From an uncultured Prevotellaceae bacterium (lineage in GTDB: Bacteria; Bacteroidota; Bacteroidia; Bacteroidales; Bacteroidaceae): DNA of 64,000 nucleotides. Below the pieces are notes generated by a model, which saw only the letters and a list, made by a program, of their open reading frames with translations, did no database searches and was not told where the DNA came from. The DNA lies in assembly GCA_902799765.1 (NCBI GenBank), contig CADCBZ010000012.1, positions 182,153 through 246,152 on the forward strand, read 5' to 3'. A program made the position numbers and the translations under genes. Numbering within the stretch: position 1 is the first letter of the stretch; the number at the start of each line of letters is the position of its first letter. This document shows positions 17,279 through 24,488 of this stretch, piece after piece.

Positions 17279-17567
17279 AGTATATGCAGACCAGACCATC
17301 CTCGACCTCGCCATGCAACACTATGGAACCGCTGACGGTGTGGCCGATATCCTGAGGCTCAACCCCTCGCTGGAGAATGACCCGCAATGCGTGGCCGCAG
17401 AGGAAAGGGAAGCCGGGGCGTTCTACCCCGACCTTCGCCTGACACCCGGCCAGAGCGTCCTGATAGATGACGGCGGTACCATCATTAAGAAGTCCGTCGT
17501 AAAGAAGATAGAACGAAACGTAACAACATACATGACAGAAGAATGGCAAGAACAATTAGTGAGATAG
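17265..17567 (+). CDS. Tail protein X-like, LysM-type
   Basis: A 100-residue protein that starts inside the gp25-like gene. The segment IEVYADQTILDLAMQHYGTADGVADILRLNP resembles a LysM or P2 gpX fold, with a short helix after the strand and a following PGQSVLIDD closure typical of LysM domains. gpX-like proteins sit at the hub-tube junction in contractile phages. A basic C-terminal tail (IIKKSVVKKIERN) follows. It overlaps the gp47-like gene by about 25 bases. Confidence 0.65.
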   Translation: MKTIEVYADQTILDLAMQHYGTADGVADILRLNPSLENDPQCVAAEEREAGAFYPDLRLTPGQSVLIDDGGTIIKKSVVKKIERNVTTYMTEEWQEQLVR

Positions 17568-18346
17568 AAGCAAGCATCGAGCAGCGTCTTAACGCATCGT
17601 TCGAGCTTTCCACGTCCGCAGCTGCTGAGTGGCGCATGTGGACGCATTGCGTGGCATACTGCATCCACCTCTTTGAACTGACCCTTGACATCTTCAAAAA
17701 GGAGATGGACGATGACGCGAAGCGGGAGATTGCCGGTTCCCTTACATGGTACAGGAGAAAGTGCTTTGATTTCCAGAACGGCCACGAGCTGAGGTTCTCG
17801 ACGGTTACCGGCCTCCTTGAGTATGAGACACTGGATGAGGAAGCTCAGGTTGTGAAGGTGGCAAGCGTCAGCGTGTCAGACACCAACACCCTTGTTATCC
17901 GTGTGGCTACACTCGACAATAACGGCGAGACCGTTCCTCTGGCTTCACAGCAGACGCAGAACTTCAAAGACTATATCGATGCCATCAAGTTTGCCGGAAC
18001 CAAGACACAGGTGATATCTACGGATGCCGACCTCGTGCGTTACTCCATCCAAGTATGGTACCACCCTGCATATCCTGCTGAGTCGGTACGTGCCAACGTG
18101 CTTGCATCACTTACGGCATTCCGTACCTCTCAGGACTTCGGAGGCATCATCTACCGTCATGAGATACTGGAGGCCGTGACCTCCGTAGCCGGTGTAGTGA
18201 CGGCCAAGATCGTATCGCTCTCTCGCAAGGGCAGCGAGGACAGCTCATGGACGGACATCGACACGGCGAGCCGTCTGCATGCAGGCTACTTCAACTATGA
18301 CACGGGCCACTGTACGCTTACGCTGATATCCAACAACGAACTGTAA
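17543..18346 (+). CDS. Baseplate J-like protein (Mu gp47)
   Basis: A 267-residue protein in the place of the baseplate wedge protein gp47/gpJ. It opens with a helix (ARTISEIEASIEQRLNASFE), has a middle beta region (EAQVVKVASVSVSDTNTLVI) and a C-terminal part ending RLHAGYFNYDTGHCTLTLIS. gpJ-type proteins form the outer wedge to which fibres attach. Length is somewhat short compared with Mu gp47, which suggests a reduced version. Start overlaps the LysM-type gene; this supports coupled translation. Confidence 0.65.
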   Translation: MARTISEIEASIEQRLNASFELSTSAAAEWRMWTHCVAYCIHLFELTLDIFKKEMDDDAKREIAGSLTWYRRKCFDFQNGHELRFSTVTGLLEYETLDEEAQVVKVASVSVSDTNTLVIRVATLDNNGETVPLASQQTQNFKDYIDAIKFAGTKTQVISTDADLVRYSIQVWYHPAYPAESVRANVLASLTAFRTSQDFGGIIYRHEILEAVTSVAGVVTAKIVSLSRKGSEDSSWTDIDTASRLHAGYFNYDTGHCTLTLISNNEL

Positions 18347-18358
18347 AGGTAACGCGCT

Positions 18359-18811
18359 ATGAACATTATCCTGAATTTCAAAGAAATTGTACGGCAGTAC
18401 GTAGCACCACACCGTCGCCAGCCCAACCGCCTTGCATGGCTCTGGGGGCTGATAGACCTTGACAGCGTGTGGGCGACCTTTGCCGCATGGCGTGCCTACT
18501 ACCGCTATAAGGTTCACGTTACGAGCCAGCAGGGATCGCTTCTGGGACACCTGCGCAACCTGTTTGGCAGAGGCATTGTGATAAAGAGCTACAGCGGCAT
18601 GTATCTGGAGGTGGGTCTAAACTCTGAACCTGCGCACATGGTCATCTTCAACCCATACCGTGAAGTCGCCCTTGAGGGTGAGAGCCAGTCGGCCTTCGAC
18701 GGTGCGGACTTCGTTATCTATGTCCCCTCAGGAGTGGATATCAGCAACATGGGTGAAGAGATTGAGAGATACAAACTGGCAGATAAAACATTCAAAATCA
18801 TACAACGATGA
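18359..18811 (+). CDS. Tail protein, Mu gp48/gpI-like position
   Basis: A 150-residue protein after the gp47-like gene. The N-terminal half is helical and rich in Arg/Trp (RRQPNRLAWLWGLIDLDSVWATFAAWR), the C-terminal half is mixed alpha/beta. Gene order suggests the baseplate protein that holds the tail fibre (gp48-like). I cannot confirm the family by motif. It overlaps the fibre gene by four bases, a sign of coupled translation and of functional pairing with the fibre. Confidence 0.5.
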   Translation: MNIILNFKEIVRQYVAPHRRQPNRLAWLWGLIDLDSVWATFAAWRAYYRYKVHVTSQQGSLLGHLRNLFGRGIVIKSYSGMYLEVGLNSEPAHMVIFNPYREVALEGESQSAFDGADFVIYVPSGVDISNMGEEIERYKLADKTFKIIQR

Positions 18812-19839
18812 AAAGACATGTACAGTATCAAGGTATCAGGAAATGGTCGGGCGATGACCTTCTTGAACTCCAGAGTGAGCCGTTGCGCGTGTTGGATAAC
18901 TTCTTTGCGCAGTGGGGCAACTGTGTGATATGCGGCTGCGTTCCATCGGATAACGCCATCAGTGCGGGCCTTGTAAGTATCGGAGGCCTCACGCTTCCGC
19001 TGGCAGCCTCAGCCGTTGCCTCATGGCCCATCTATCTTGTGGCCGCTGAGACACACATCCAGCGTGACTATGCCGATGACGTGGTACGCGATATCGCCGT
19101 AAGCCGCTATGCAAAGATCCAGACCAGCCAGCCATCCGGCAGCGTGTCATTCCTGAAGATCGAGAGAAACGGCAATCACGGGTTCTTGGAGAATATGCAT
19201 GCCGCATGGCTGACTACCCTGTTGCGGAACGTCGTAACCCTACAGGGTGACAGCTCACGCCATAACGGGCAGATTTCCACTCTCCAAGAGGCAGACACTG
19301 CGAAGGGCAGACGTATCACGGCATTGGAAGATGTGCGGACTGTTGAGATAGACCACGTGCCGACTCAATACGACGATAACTATGCCATCGGTCAGGAGGT
19401 ATGGCATCTTGGCGCGAACGGTAAGACGTTCTACCGCTGCTATGACAACTCGCCTGGCTTTGCCGTGTGGCATGAGTCTGAAAACAGCGTCAACAGTGAC
19501 ACCCTCGCTCTCTACCAGCGCACGCCAACGCTTATGCACCTGAAGTATCTGCCCGAAATATCGACAAAGAACAAGGTGCAGCAATATCTTGCCGGTGTGC
19601 TGCTCCCCGTGTCATGTACGAAAGGCATCATACGCCAACGCAACGAAGGCGACTCCTTGAAGGTACACCCCACGACTGGAAAGCTGACCTTGCAGCATAC
19701 GGGTACGACCTCCTTCTATGTCTATGCCACCGGCAATACGGAGCTGACAGAGGAAGTGCAGATTACAGTCCGCACACCTCGGTTCCTGAAGGTGAACGGT
19801 GTCATCATGAAGGCAAACGGGAAACCGATTATTGTTTAA
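18808..19839 (+). CDS. Tail fibre protein
   Basis: A 343-residue protein between baseplate genes and the DGR target. It starts with a baseplate-attachment type domain (RVLDNFFAQWGNCVICGCVP, about residues 30-50), passes through a short coiled coil (NGQISTLQEADTAKGRRITALEDV) and ends in beta-rich segments including a bacterial Ig-like stretch (VHPTTGKLTLQHTGTTSFYV). This plan fits a fibre shaft that carries the receptor-binding protein encoded next. No chaperone gene is obvious nearby, apart from the unknown gene at 23471. Confidence 0.7.
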   Translation: MKRHVQYQGIRKWSGDDLLELQSEPLRVLDNFFAQWGNCVICGCVPSDNAISAGLVSIGGLTLPLAASAVASWPIYLVAAETHIQRDYADDVVRDIAVSRYAKIQTSQPSGSVSFLKIERNGNHGFLENMHAAWLTTLLRNVVTLQGDSSRHNGQISTLQEADTAKGRRITALEDVRTVEIDHVPTQYDDNYAIGQEVWHLGANGKTFYRCYDNSPGFAVWHESENSVNSDTLALYQRTPTLMHLKYLPEISTKNKVQQYLAGVLLPVSCTKGIIRQRNEGDSLKVHPTTGKLTLQHTGTTSFYVYATGNTELTEEVQITVRTPRFLKVNGVIMKANGKPIIV

Positions 19840-19859
19840 CATCATAAAACTGTAGAATT

Positions 19860-21335
19860 ATGGCAGAACAACTGAGTGATGCGGAGATCCTGAAACTCCG
19901 CGAGATTATGACAGGCTGGGACGGTGGCAAGCAGATTGATGACCTGCCAGCGTCAGACCTTACGAAGCAGGAGAAATACATTCCTGTATTCAATCCCTCC
20001 AATGGCCAGACTGAATACATGGAGTTGCAGGATGCGGTGAACTATTCTATTGCACCCCGTTTCGGGCGTGTGTGGAACGAGTCGCTGAGCACTCCTACGG
20101 CTGCATCATGGACTGGCAATGTTGAGTTTGGCCGTGAGCTTGCTCAGGCCCTGAAGCTTGGATGCTACCTCGTTAAGAACGACCACTCAAGACGTAAGCT
20201 GGCAGCCACTAACCACTATCTGTTTGAAACGGGTGAACTGGCTAAGTTGGACGGTTCTATGGGACACTATCAGTGGGGCTGGGGCGTTCCCTTCTACCTT
20301 GCACTATATAAGGCCGGGGGCTTGTGGCATGAGGAAATCTCCCTGCGTCCGATTCCCGGACAGTACAACTACCGTATTCCCGTCGGCTCTATATCCGCAC
20401 ACGGCTTGGCATGTATAGACCGCGACACCAATACATTGTGCAGCTTTGTCAACGAAGACGCTAAGTATCGCGGTGGCAATAACAACGCAGATTGGGACGG
20501 CACATACCGTACATTGCGAGGCACTGCAGTAACATCGATGACCTGTGAGGCCATGCGAGCCGCTGCCCGTCGTAACGGAACTGGATGGATGTGCGGAACC
20601 ATGCGTCACAGCACCGTTATAAAGATCCTCTTTGAGATTATCTTCGGCACACGTGACGTTCAGGCTGCTTACAATGCGAACCTTGACGCTGACGGATTGC
20701 ACCAGGGCGGTCTTGGCTCGGGCGTTACTACTTGGAGCGGCGCGTGGAACACCTACAACGGTTATCATCCGTTCCTTCCTACGACTGTCGGCATAGAACT
20801 TGCAGACGGTTGCGGTGTTGTAAACTACGAGGTCAAGGATGGCGACAACAATGTTGTATATACAGCTCCCGTTCCCGTGTTCTTCGGCCTGAAGAATATG
20901 TTTGGTTACCTATGGCGACACCAAGACGATGAATTCGTCAAGTGCAACGAGAACCAGACACGCACACACCTTGTTGCACCGTCCATTTACGGAACATGGA
21001 CTATCGGCAACGAGGAAGGCATGGTGGCTTATTCCAACAGCCCGGATTCCGAAGGTTACATAAAGGCTATCAGCTACGACCATCTTGAGAACTTCCCGAC
21101 GCAAGTCGGCGGCAGCGCATCGACATATCACTGCGACTATTTCTACAAAGACACAGCCACTTCTGGCTTCCGTCTGGTTCTTCGCGGTGGTGATGCGAGC
21201 AATGGTTCCGATGCGGGGGCTTCGAACGTCGATGTGAGCGATGGTGTCTCGTACTCCTATGCGATCATCGGGTCGCCTCTCTGCGAAGCAGAAGAGGAGT
21301 GGCCATTGGAGCCTGTGTATGCTGAAGCGGCCTAA
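19860..21335 (+). CDS. DGR target, variable tail-tip adhesin (C-type lectin fold)
   Basis: A 491-residue receptor-binding protein diversified by the adjacent retroelement. The N-terminus (1-90) probably attaches to the fibre. The C-terminal region has the formylglycine-generating/C-type lectin flavour (GFRLVLRGG near residue 435). The variable repeat covers residues 434-474 and differs from the template at AAY-derived sites only, apart from one Ser-to-Ala change. Seventeen residues follow it. The DGR would alter ligand contacts so the phage can follow receptor changes. The start at 19860 follows the fibre gene by 20 bases. Confidence 0.9.
   Translation: MAEQLSDAEILKLREIMTGWDGGKQIDDLPASDLTKQEKYIPVFNPSNGQTEYMELQDAVNYSIAPRFGRVWNESLSTPTAASWTGNVEFGRELAQALKLGCYLVKNDHSRRKLAATNHYLFETGELAKLDGSMGHYQWGWGVPFYLALYKAGGLWHEEISLRPIPGQYNYRIPVGSISAHGLACIDRDTNTLCSFVNEDAKYRGGNNNADWDGTYRTLRGTAVTSMTCEAMRAAARRNGTGWMCGTMRHSTVIKILFEIIFGTRDVQAAYNANLDADGLHQGGLGSGVTTWSGAWNTYNGYHPFLPTTVGIELADGCGVVNYEVKDGDNNVVYTAPVPVFFGLKNMFGYLWRHQDDEFVKCNENQTRTHLVAPSIYGTWTIGNEEGMVAYSNSPDSEGYIKAISYDHLENFPTQVGGSASTYHCDYFYKDTATSGFRLVLRGGDASNGSDAGASNVDVSDGVSYSYAIIGSPLCEAEEEWPLEPVYAEAA
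21161..21281 (+). repeat. DGR variable repeat (VR)
   Basis: 121 bases that align without gaps to the template at 21542-21662, with ten differences. Nine are at template adenines: six A to G (VR 21192, 21199, 21210, 21231, 21238, 21240) and three A to T (21252, 21258, 21265). One, at 21219, is template T to G. The last 16 bases (GGGTCGCCTCTC and before) match exactly and would be the homing initiation site. Confidence 0.95.
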
Positions 21336-21338
21336 TGG

Positions 21339-21429
21339 GGCCATCAGTGGCCAAAGGCGGTCATCGGGAACCAATAGAACCCGTGGCCGTCAGGCCACCC
21401 CCTCATAACAACCGCGAAGCGGTTTTTTT
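21339..21429 (+). terminator. Two hairpins and a terminator behind the DGR target
   Basis: Two compact hairpins follow the stop codon: GGCCA/TGGCC with loop TCAG (21339-21352) and GTGGCC/GGCCAC with loop GTCA (21383-21398). A third, AACCGC/GCGGTT with loop GAA (21410-21424), is followed by a run of T and is a rho-independent terminator. In the BPP-1 DGR a hairpin just behind the homing site is needed for target recognition; these lie 58 or more bases beyond the VR, so that role is only possible. Confidence 0.8.
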
Positions 21430-21495
21430 ATATAGCGTTCTTTGACTTTTTTTCATGTTTTTATCTGATTGTGTCAGAAAGTCGGAAAAATTGTG

Positions 21496-21503
21496 TACCT
21501 TTG
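21496..21503 (+). promoter_or_regulatory. Promoter -7 element for template RNA and RT
   Basis: TACCTTTG matches the Bacteroidetes -7 consensus TAnnTTTG and lies 38 bases before the template repeat. The upstream element is weak: the nearest TTG (21469-21471) is 24 bases away instead of about 20. It probably starts the template RNA and reads on into the reverse transcriptase gene. Confidence 0.65.
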
Positions 21504-21541
21504 CACCCCGAATAAAGGTTGCCGTGCCTCTGACTCGTTGT

Positions 21542-21662
21542 TTCTGGCTTCCGTCTGGTTCTTCGCGGTGGTAATGCGAACAATGGTTCCAATGCGGGGT
21601 CTTCGAACGTCAATGTGAACAATGGTGTCTCGAACTCCAATGCGAACATCGGGTCGCCTCTC
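21542..21662 (+). repeat. DGR template repeat (TR)
   Basis: The invariant donor copy. Its central 80 bases hold eleven AAT or AAC codons in the frame of the target gene, the adenine-rich design that lets mutagenic copying reach many amino acids without making stop codons. In frame it would read SGFRLVLRGGNANNGSNAGS and continue NVNVNNGV. It is noncoding here, between the target gene terminator and the RT. Confidence 0.95.
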
Positions 21663-21820
21663 AACTTTACACTGGTATGAGGCGCGGGGCCTCGCCCCAC
21701 GGCGAAAAATAAACTAAAGGCGGGTAGTGCTGGTAGACTGACGCAAGTCAGGCCGAAGGCAACGAAGTCAGAAAAAAAGCAGACCAAGACACTGTTAAAT
21801 GACACTGTACAGACACCGAA
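21663..21820 (+). ncRNA. DGR RNA spacer, structured
   Basis: The 158 bases between template and RT hold a GGGGC/GCCCC hairpin (about 21685-21697) and a CTGAC/GTCAG stem closed by a GCAA tetraloop (21738-21751). In studied DGRs the RNA downstream of TR folds and binds the RT to prime cDNA, so this is probably the same domain. The RNA ends are not known. Confidence 0.6.
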
Positions 21821-23467
21821 ATGAAACGAAGAGGCTTTATTTCACCTCGTATCGAGACAAAGCCTAACTTTGAACTGGCTTTCGAAGGCTTTGCGGACGG
21901 TAAGCATAGAAGAGCTGCCGTCCGCAAGTTCGAAGCCGACCTTGAAAACAACCTTAACACGCTACTGGAAGCCTACGCTTCAGGAACTTGGAAAACATCA
22001 GATTATTCCGACGAAATTATTCATGAGCATAAAACCAGGACTATTAGCAAACTCCCGGTCATCGACCATGTAATGCAGTGGGCTCCACTGCTACAGATAG
22101 AGAACTTCCTGTGTAGCACCTATATCCGAAAGAGCTGCTCATGTGTAAAAGGACGTGGAACTCATGATTTCGTAAACCTCCTGAGGAAAGATCTTGGCGA
22201 CTACAGGGGTACATATTACTACGTTCAGATTGACATTCACCATTTCTTCCCTCGCCTTCCTCACGATATCGTTAAGGAGAGGATAAGGGAGAAAATAAAG
22301 GATCCGAAGCTTTTGGCCTTCCTTGATGAGTTTATAGACAGCTACTATCAGGGCTTGCCATTGGGCGTTAAGATTTCTCAGATACTGGCCAACTTCGTGC
22401 TTGCAAAATTCGACCATCAGGTTATCCGGGTGTTTGACATCGACAAGGATCCTGAGAAGATGGCCTATTGGCGTAGTCGCTATGTGACCGACTGCCTCCT
22501 GACCTGTAGGACTGAGCAGCAGGCCGCAGAACTTGCAAAAGGTGTGGCCTATCTCAATGAGAAGTTCGACCGATTTGTGGCAAAGGGTCTGAAAGATAAC
22601 TACCAGCGTTTTGCTGATAACATGGTAACGGAACACGAAGATAAAACCTTCCTGCACCTTATCGTGGAAATGCAGATAATGGTGCTTACTCGCGACTACT
22701 ATGCCGTTATCAATAGAGACTGGAACGTTCGCCCTGTCTATGACGGTGGCATCGACGTTTGTGGTTATGTATCTTTCCATGACCACAGAAAGCTAAGGAA
22801 ACGCAACAAACAGGAGCTATGCCGTCAGGTGGCGGCTCTGAAAAAGAAGGGTCTCAGCCCTGAAGAAATACGATTGAAATGTGCAAGCCGTATCGGTTTT
22901 GCCATTCACGCTAATTGCAATAACTTATTACGTAAATTGGATATTAACATGGAGAAAAGACTTGGGACGGTTATTAAGAACCGCAAAGTGAACATTCCCT
23001 TCAAGGGGATGCGCTACGACCAGAAGAGAACATTTTCTGAGATCGTATGTAAAGACGGGCAGGACGAAACGCCCTACAAAATTCTGCTTGTGGACTTCAT
23101 CGAGGATGACAGCACCATCGAGAAGGAAACAGTTATCGTTCAGGTTCCCGACGGCAACGGGGGGATGAAAAGCGAGCAGCAGACACGCCCGAAGAAACGA
23201 CTCGCCATCCGTTATAAGCGGATTGTCAGGACGGTCACACAGATTGGCACAGACGGCGAGGAAGTTGAAACCTACGAGTTTGAGCCGGAGGTTGATAAGA
23301 AGACAGGACAGCGCACAGGACGCGACGCGGAATGGTATTCTTACACCGGCAGCTCGGTACTGCTTGACCAGGCAGGAAACGATTTCTCGAAAGAGGATCT
23401 GCCCTGTCCTACGGTAATAACAGAATTCACGAACAAACAAGGTAAGAAATTCCTAAAATTCACTTGA
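21821..23467 (+). CDS. DGR reverse transcriptase
   Basis: A 548-residue RT that copies the template RNA with adenine-specific errors. Motif A is YYYVQIDIHHFF (Asp138). Motif B, LGVKISQ (181-187), has the SQ pair that marks DGR enzymes in place of QG. Motif C is RFADN (263-267): Asp266 is present but the second acid of YxDD is Asn. An insertion of about 60 residues separates motifs B and C. A C-terminal extension of about 150 residues (from about 390) is hydrophilic and unassigned. No avd-type accessory gene lies between target and RT. Confidence 0.92.
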   Translation: MKRRGFISPRIETKPNFELAFEGFADGKHRRAAVRKFEADLENNLNTLLEAYASGTWKTSDYSDEIIHEHKTRTISKLPVIDHVMQWAPLLQIENFLCSTYIRKSCSCVKGRGTHDFVNLLRKDLGDYRGTYYYVQIDIHHFFPRLPHDIVKERIREKIKDPKLLAFLDEFIDSYYQGLPLGVKISQILANFVLAKFDHQVIRVFDIDKDPEKMAYWRSRYVTDCLLTCRTEQQAAELAKGVAYLNEKFDRFVAKGLKDNYQRFADNMVTEHEDKTFLHLIVEMQIMVLTRDYYAVINRDWNVRPVYDGGIDVCGYVSFHDHRKLRKRNKQELCRQVAALKKKGLSPEEIRLKCASRIGFAIHANCNNLLRKLDINMEKRLGTVIKNRKVNIPFKGMRYDQKRTFSEIVCKDGQDETPYKILLVDFIEDDSTIEKETVIVQVPDGNGGMKSEQQTRPKKRLAIRYKRIVRTVTQIGTDGEEVETYEFEPEVDKKTGQRTGRDAEWYSYTGSSVLLDQAGNDFSKEDLPCPTVITEFTNKQGKKFLKFT

Positions 23468-23470
23468 ACA

Positions 23471-23872
23471 ATGAACAGAGTAATCTACACGAAGCGCAAG
23501 AGCTTTGAGAAGTATGACGATAAGCACTTTATCGCATACCTGAACGAAGAGATTATCCCGGACTACGTGCCGGAAGTAATGGACGGACAGCCAACGCCAG
23601 AACCCACGACCGGCTATGCCTATGAAGGCCCGATGGCCGACGGTGGCACTCTGCTTGAGACCAGCGAGGCAGACCGCGACTCGCTCATCAACGGTGTAAT
23701 CCGCTGCCAGTACACACAGTCTGAAGAAGATGCCATCAAGACGCATCGCCTTCAGGTGATTGGTAACGAGATTGCCGACGAAGAGGAACTGGCTAAGTAC
23801 GAGCAGGAGTGGACGGACTTTAACAGTGTCCGTGCCGTAGCCAAGGAGTATGTAGGCCGCTGGCTCTCGTAA
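23471..23872 (+). CDS. Phage protein downstream of the DGR RT, unknown
   Basis: A 133-residue acidic protein starting three bases after the RT stop, thus probably co-transcribed. It begins MNRVIYTKRKSFEKYDDKHF, has a Pro-rich middle (PTPEPTTGYAYEGPM) and a helical end (LAKYEQEWTDFNSVRAVAKE). It lacks the basic four-helix character of Avd proteins (its charge is negative). It could be a fibre assembly factor or an accessory of the DGR; only its position speaks for either. Confidence 0.6.
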   Translation: MNRVIYTKRKSFEKYDDKHFIAYLNEEIIPDYVPEVMDGQPTPEPTTGYAYEGPMADGGTLLETSEADRDSLINGVIRCQYTQSEEDAIKTHRLQVIGNEIADEEELAKYEQEWTDFNSVRAVAKEYVGRWLS

Positions 23873-23883
23873 TAAGTCCTTCG

Positions 23884-23906
23884 GGGGATAGAAAAAGCCC
23901 CCGGCC
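23884..23906 (+). terminator. Hairpin after the DGR operon
   Basis: CGGGGG pairs with CCCCCG around a 10-base A-rich loop, just after the last gene of the rightward operon. No clear T run follows on the plus strand, so it is a weak or factor-dependent terminator candidate. Confidence 0.35.
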
Positions 23907-23918
23907 CATGTTAATAGT

Positions 23919-24034
23919 CATCTCACCTACTTTTAACACTAATAGCGTACCAACGCAAGGCCAGGGGCGTATGCCCTTCGTCGCGTCGGTACGCTATTTT
24001 TATGCCACTAAGTAGGTGAGATGGTGCAAAGGTA
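23919..24034 (-). ncRNA. Large palindromic element with outward promoter, possible ncRNA
   Basis: Outer arms CATCTCACCTACTT (23919-23932) and its exact complement (24010-24023) enclose a second perfect 11-bp stem (AATAGCGTACC at 23941-23951 with 23988-23998). Smaller stems fill the loop. On the minus strand a -7 element TACCTTTG (24027-24034) would start transcription almost exactly at the base of the outer stem, giving an RNA of about 105 bases whose ends pair. No gene is in it. A double terminator is an alternative. Confidence 0.5.
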
Positions 24035-24049
24035 CAATTATTTTTTGAA

Positions 24050-24292
24050 ATGACACTGTTTGAGATACTAAATTTTAATCGGGAGCTGTTAAAAAGGCTT
24101 ATTTCAGTGGGTTTTAAACCCGATGACTGCCGATATCTGGAACTTTATCGCGACTACGTGCAAATGCGCAAGGGGGGCGATAAGGTGACCTATATCGTGT
24201 CGGTACTGTCCGAAAGGTATAGCGTCAGCGAACGGAAAATCTACAGTATCATTAAGCATCTGGAAACCGACTGCACGAGCGGTGCAGTGTGA
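24050..24292 (+). CDS. Small HTH protein, Mor-like, phage regulator candidate
   Basis: An 80-residue protein. The C-terminal half (YIVSVLSERYSVSERKIYSI, about residues 47-66) reads as a helix-turn-helix like those of Mor/C activators of Mu-type phages. The N-terminal half is helical. The size fits a small DNA-binding regulator of late or middle genes, for example at the divergent region 4409-4576; that target is inference. It follows the palindromic element and precedes a small gene with its own promoter. Confidence 0.55.
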   Translation: MTLFEILNFNRELLKRLISVGFKPDDCRYLELYRDYVQMRKGGDKVTYIVSVLSERYSVSERKIYSIIKHLETDCTSGAV

Positions 24293-24329
24293 TTGTCCTT
24301 TTTCCTTCTTTATTGTCGCTTTCCCTGAC

Positions 24330-24337
24330 TACCTTTG
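24330..24337 (+). promoter_or_regulatory. Promoter -7 element before the modification cassette
   Basis: TACCTTTG in the 70-base gap after the HTH gene matches the Bacteroidetes -7 consensus. Upstream TTG at 24313-24315 is closer than the usual 20 bases, so the -33 contact is uncertain. It lies 25 bases before the ATG of the small gene at 24363. Confidence 0.6.
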
Positions 24338-24362
24338 CACTGGTTATCAAAAATATCAAGTC

Positions 24363-24488
24363 ATGGGAAAGTACACCTATAAACCACAATTCGGTGTGAT
24401 AGTTATCTGCACCGATGAAAAAGAGCAGAAGGCAGTCTATGACCGTCTTCACAGTGAAGGTCTAACCCTTAAAGTCGTAAACGTATGA
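24363..24488 (+). CDS. Small conserved-looking phage protein, 41 residues
   Basis: A 41-residue protein (start MGKYTYKPQFGVIVICTDEK) with a beta-alpha-beta pattern and no membrane segment. The ATG at 24363 follows the promoter; the frame stays open upstream but across the promoter itself. Its end overlaps the ABC-GNAT gene start (ATGA, 24485-24488), so the two are translationally coupled. I do not know a function; position argues for a partner of the modification proteins or a ribosome-loading leader for the big gene. Confidence 0.6.
   Translation: MGKYTYKPQFGVIVICTDEKEQKAVYDRLHSEGLTLKVVNV

Noticed and set aside
23471-23872. Avd accessory protein of the DGR
   Set aside because: Avd proteins are basic four-helix bundles of about 120 residues; this one is acidic with a Pro-rich middle.
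23919-24023. Integron attC or transposon excision site
   Set aside because: No integrase gene or the RYYYAAC/GTTRRRY core is seen, and the stem is too perfect for attC.
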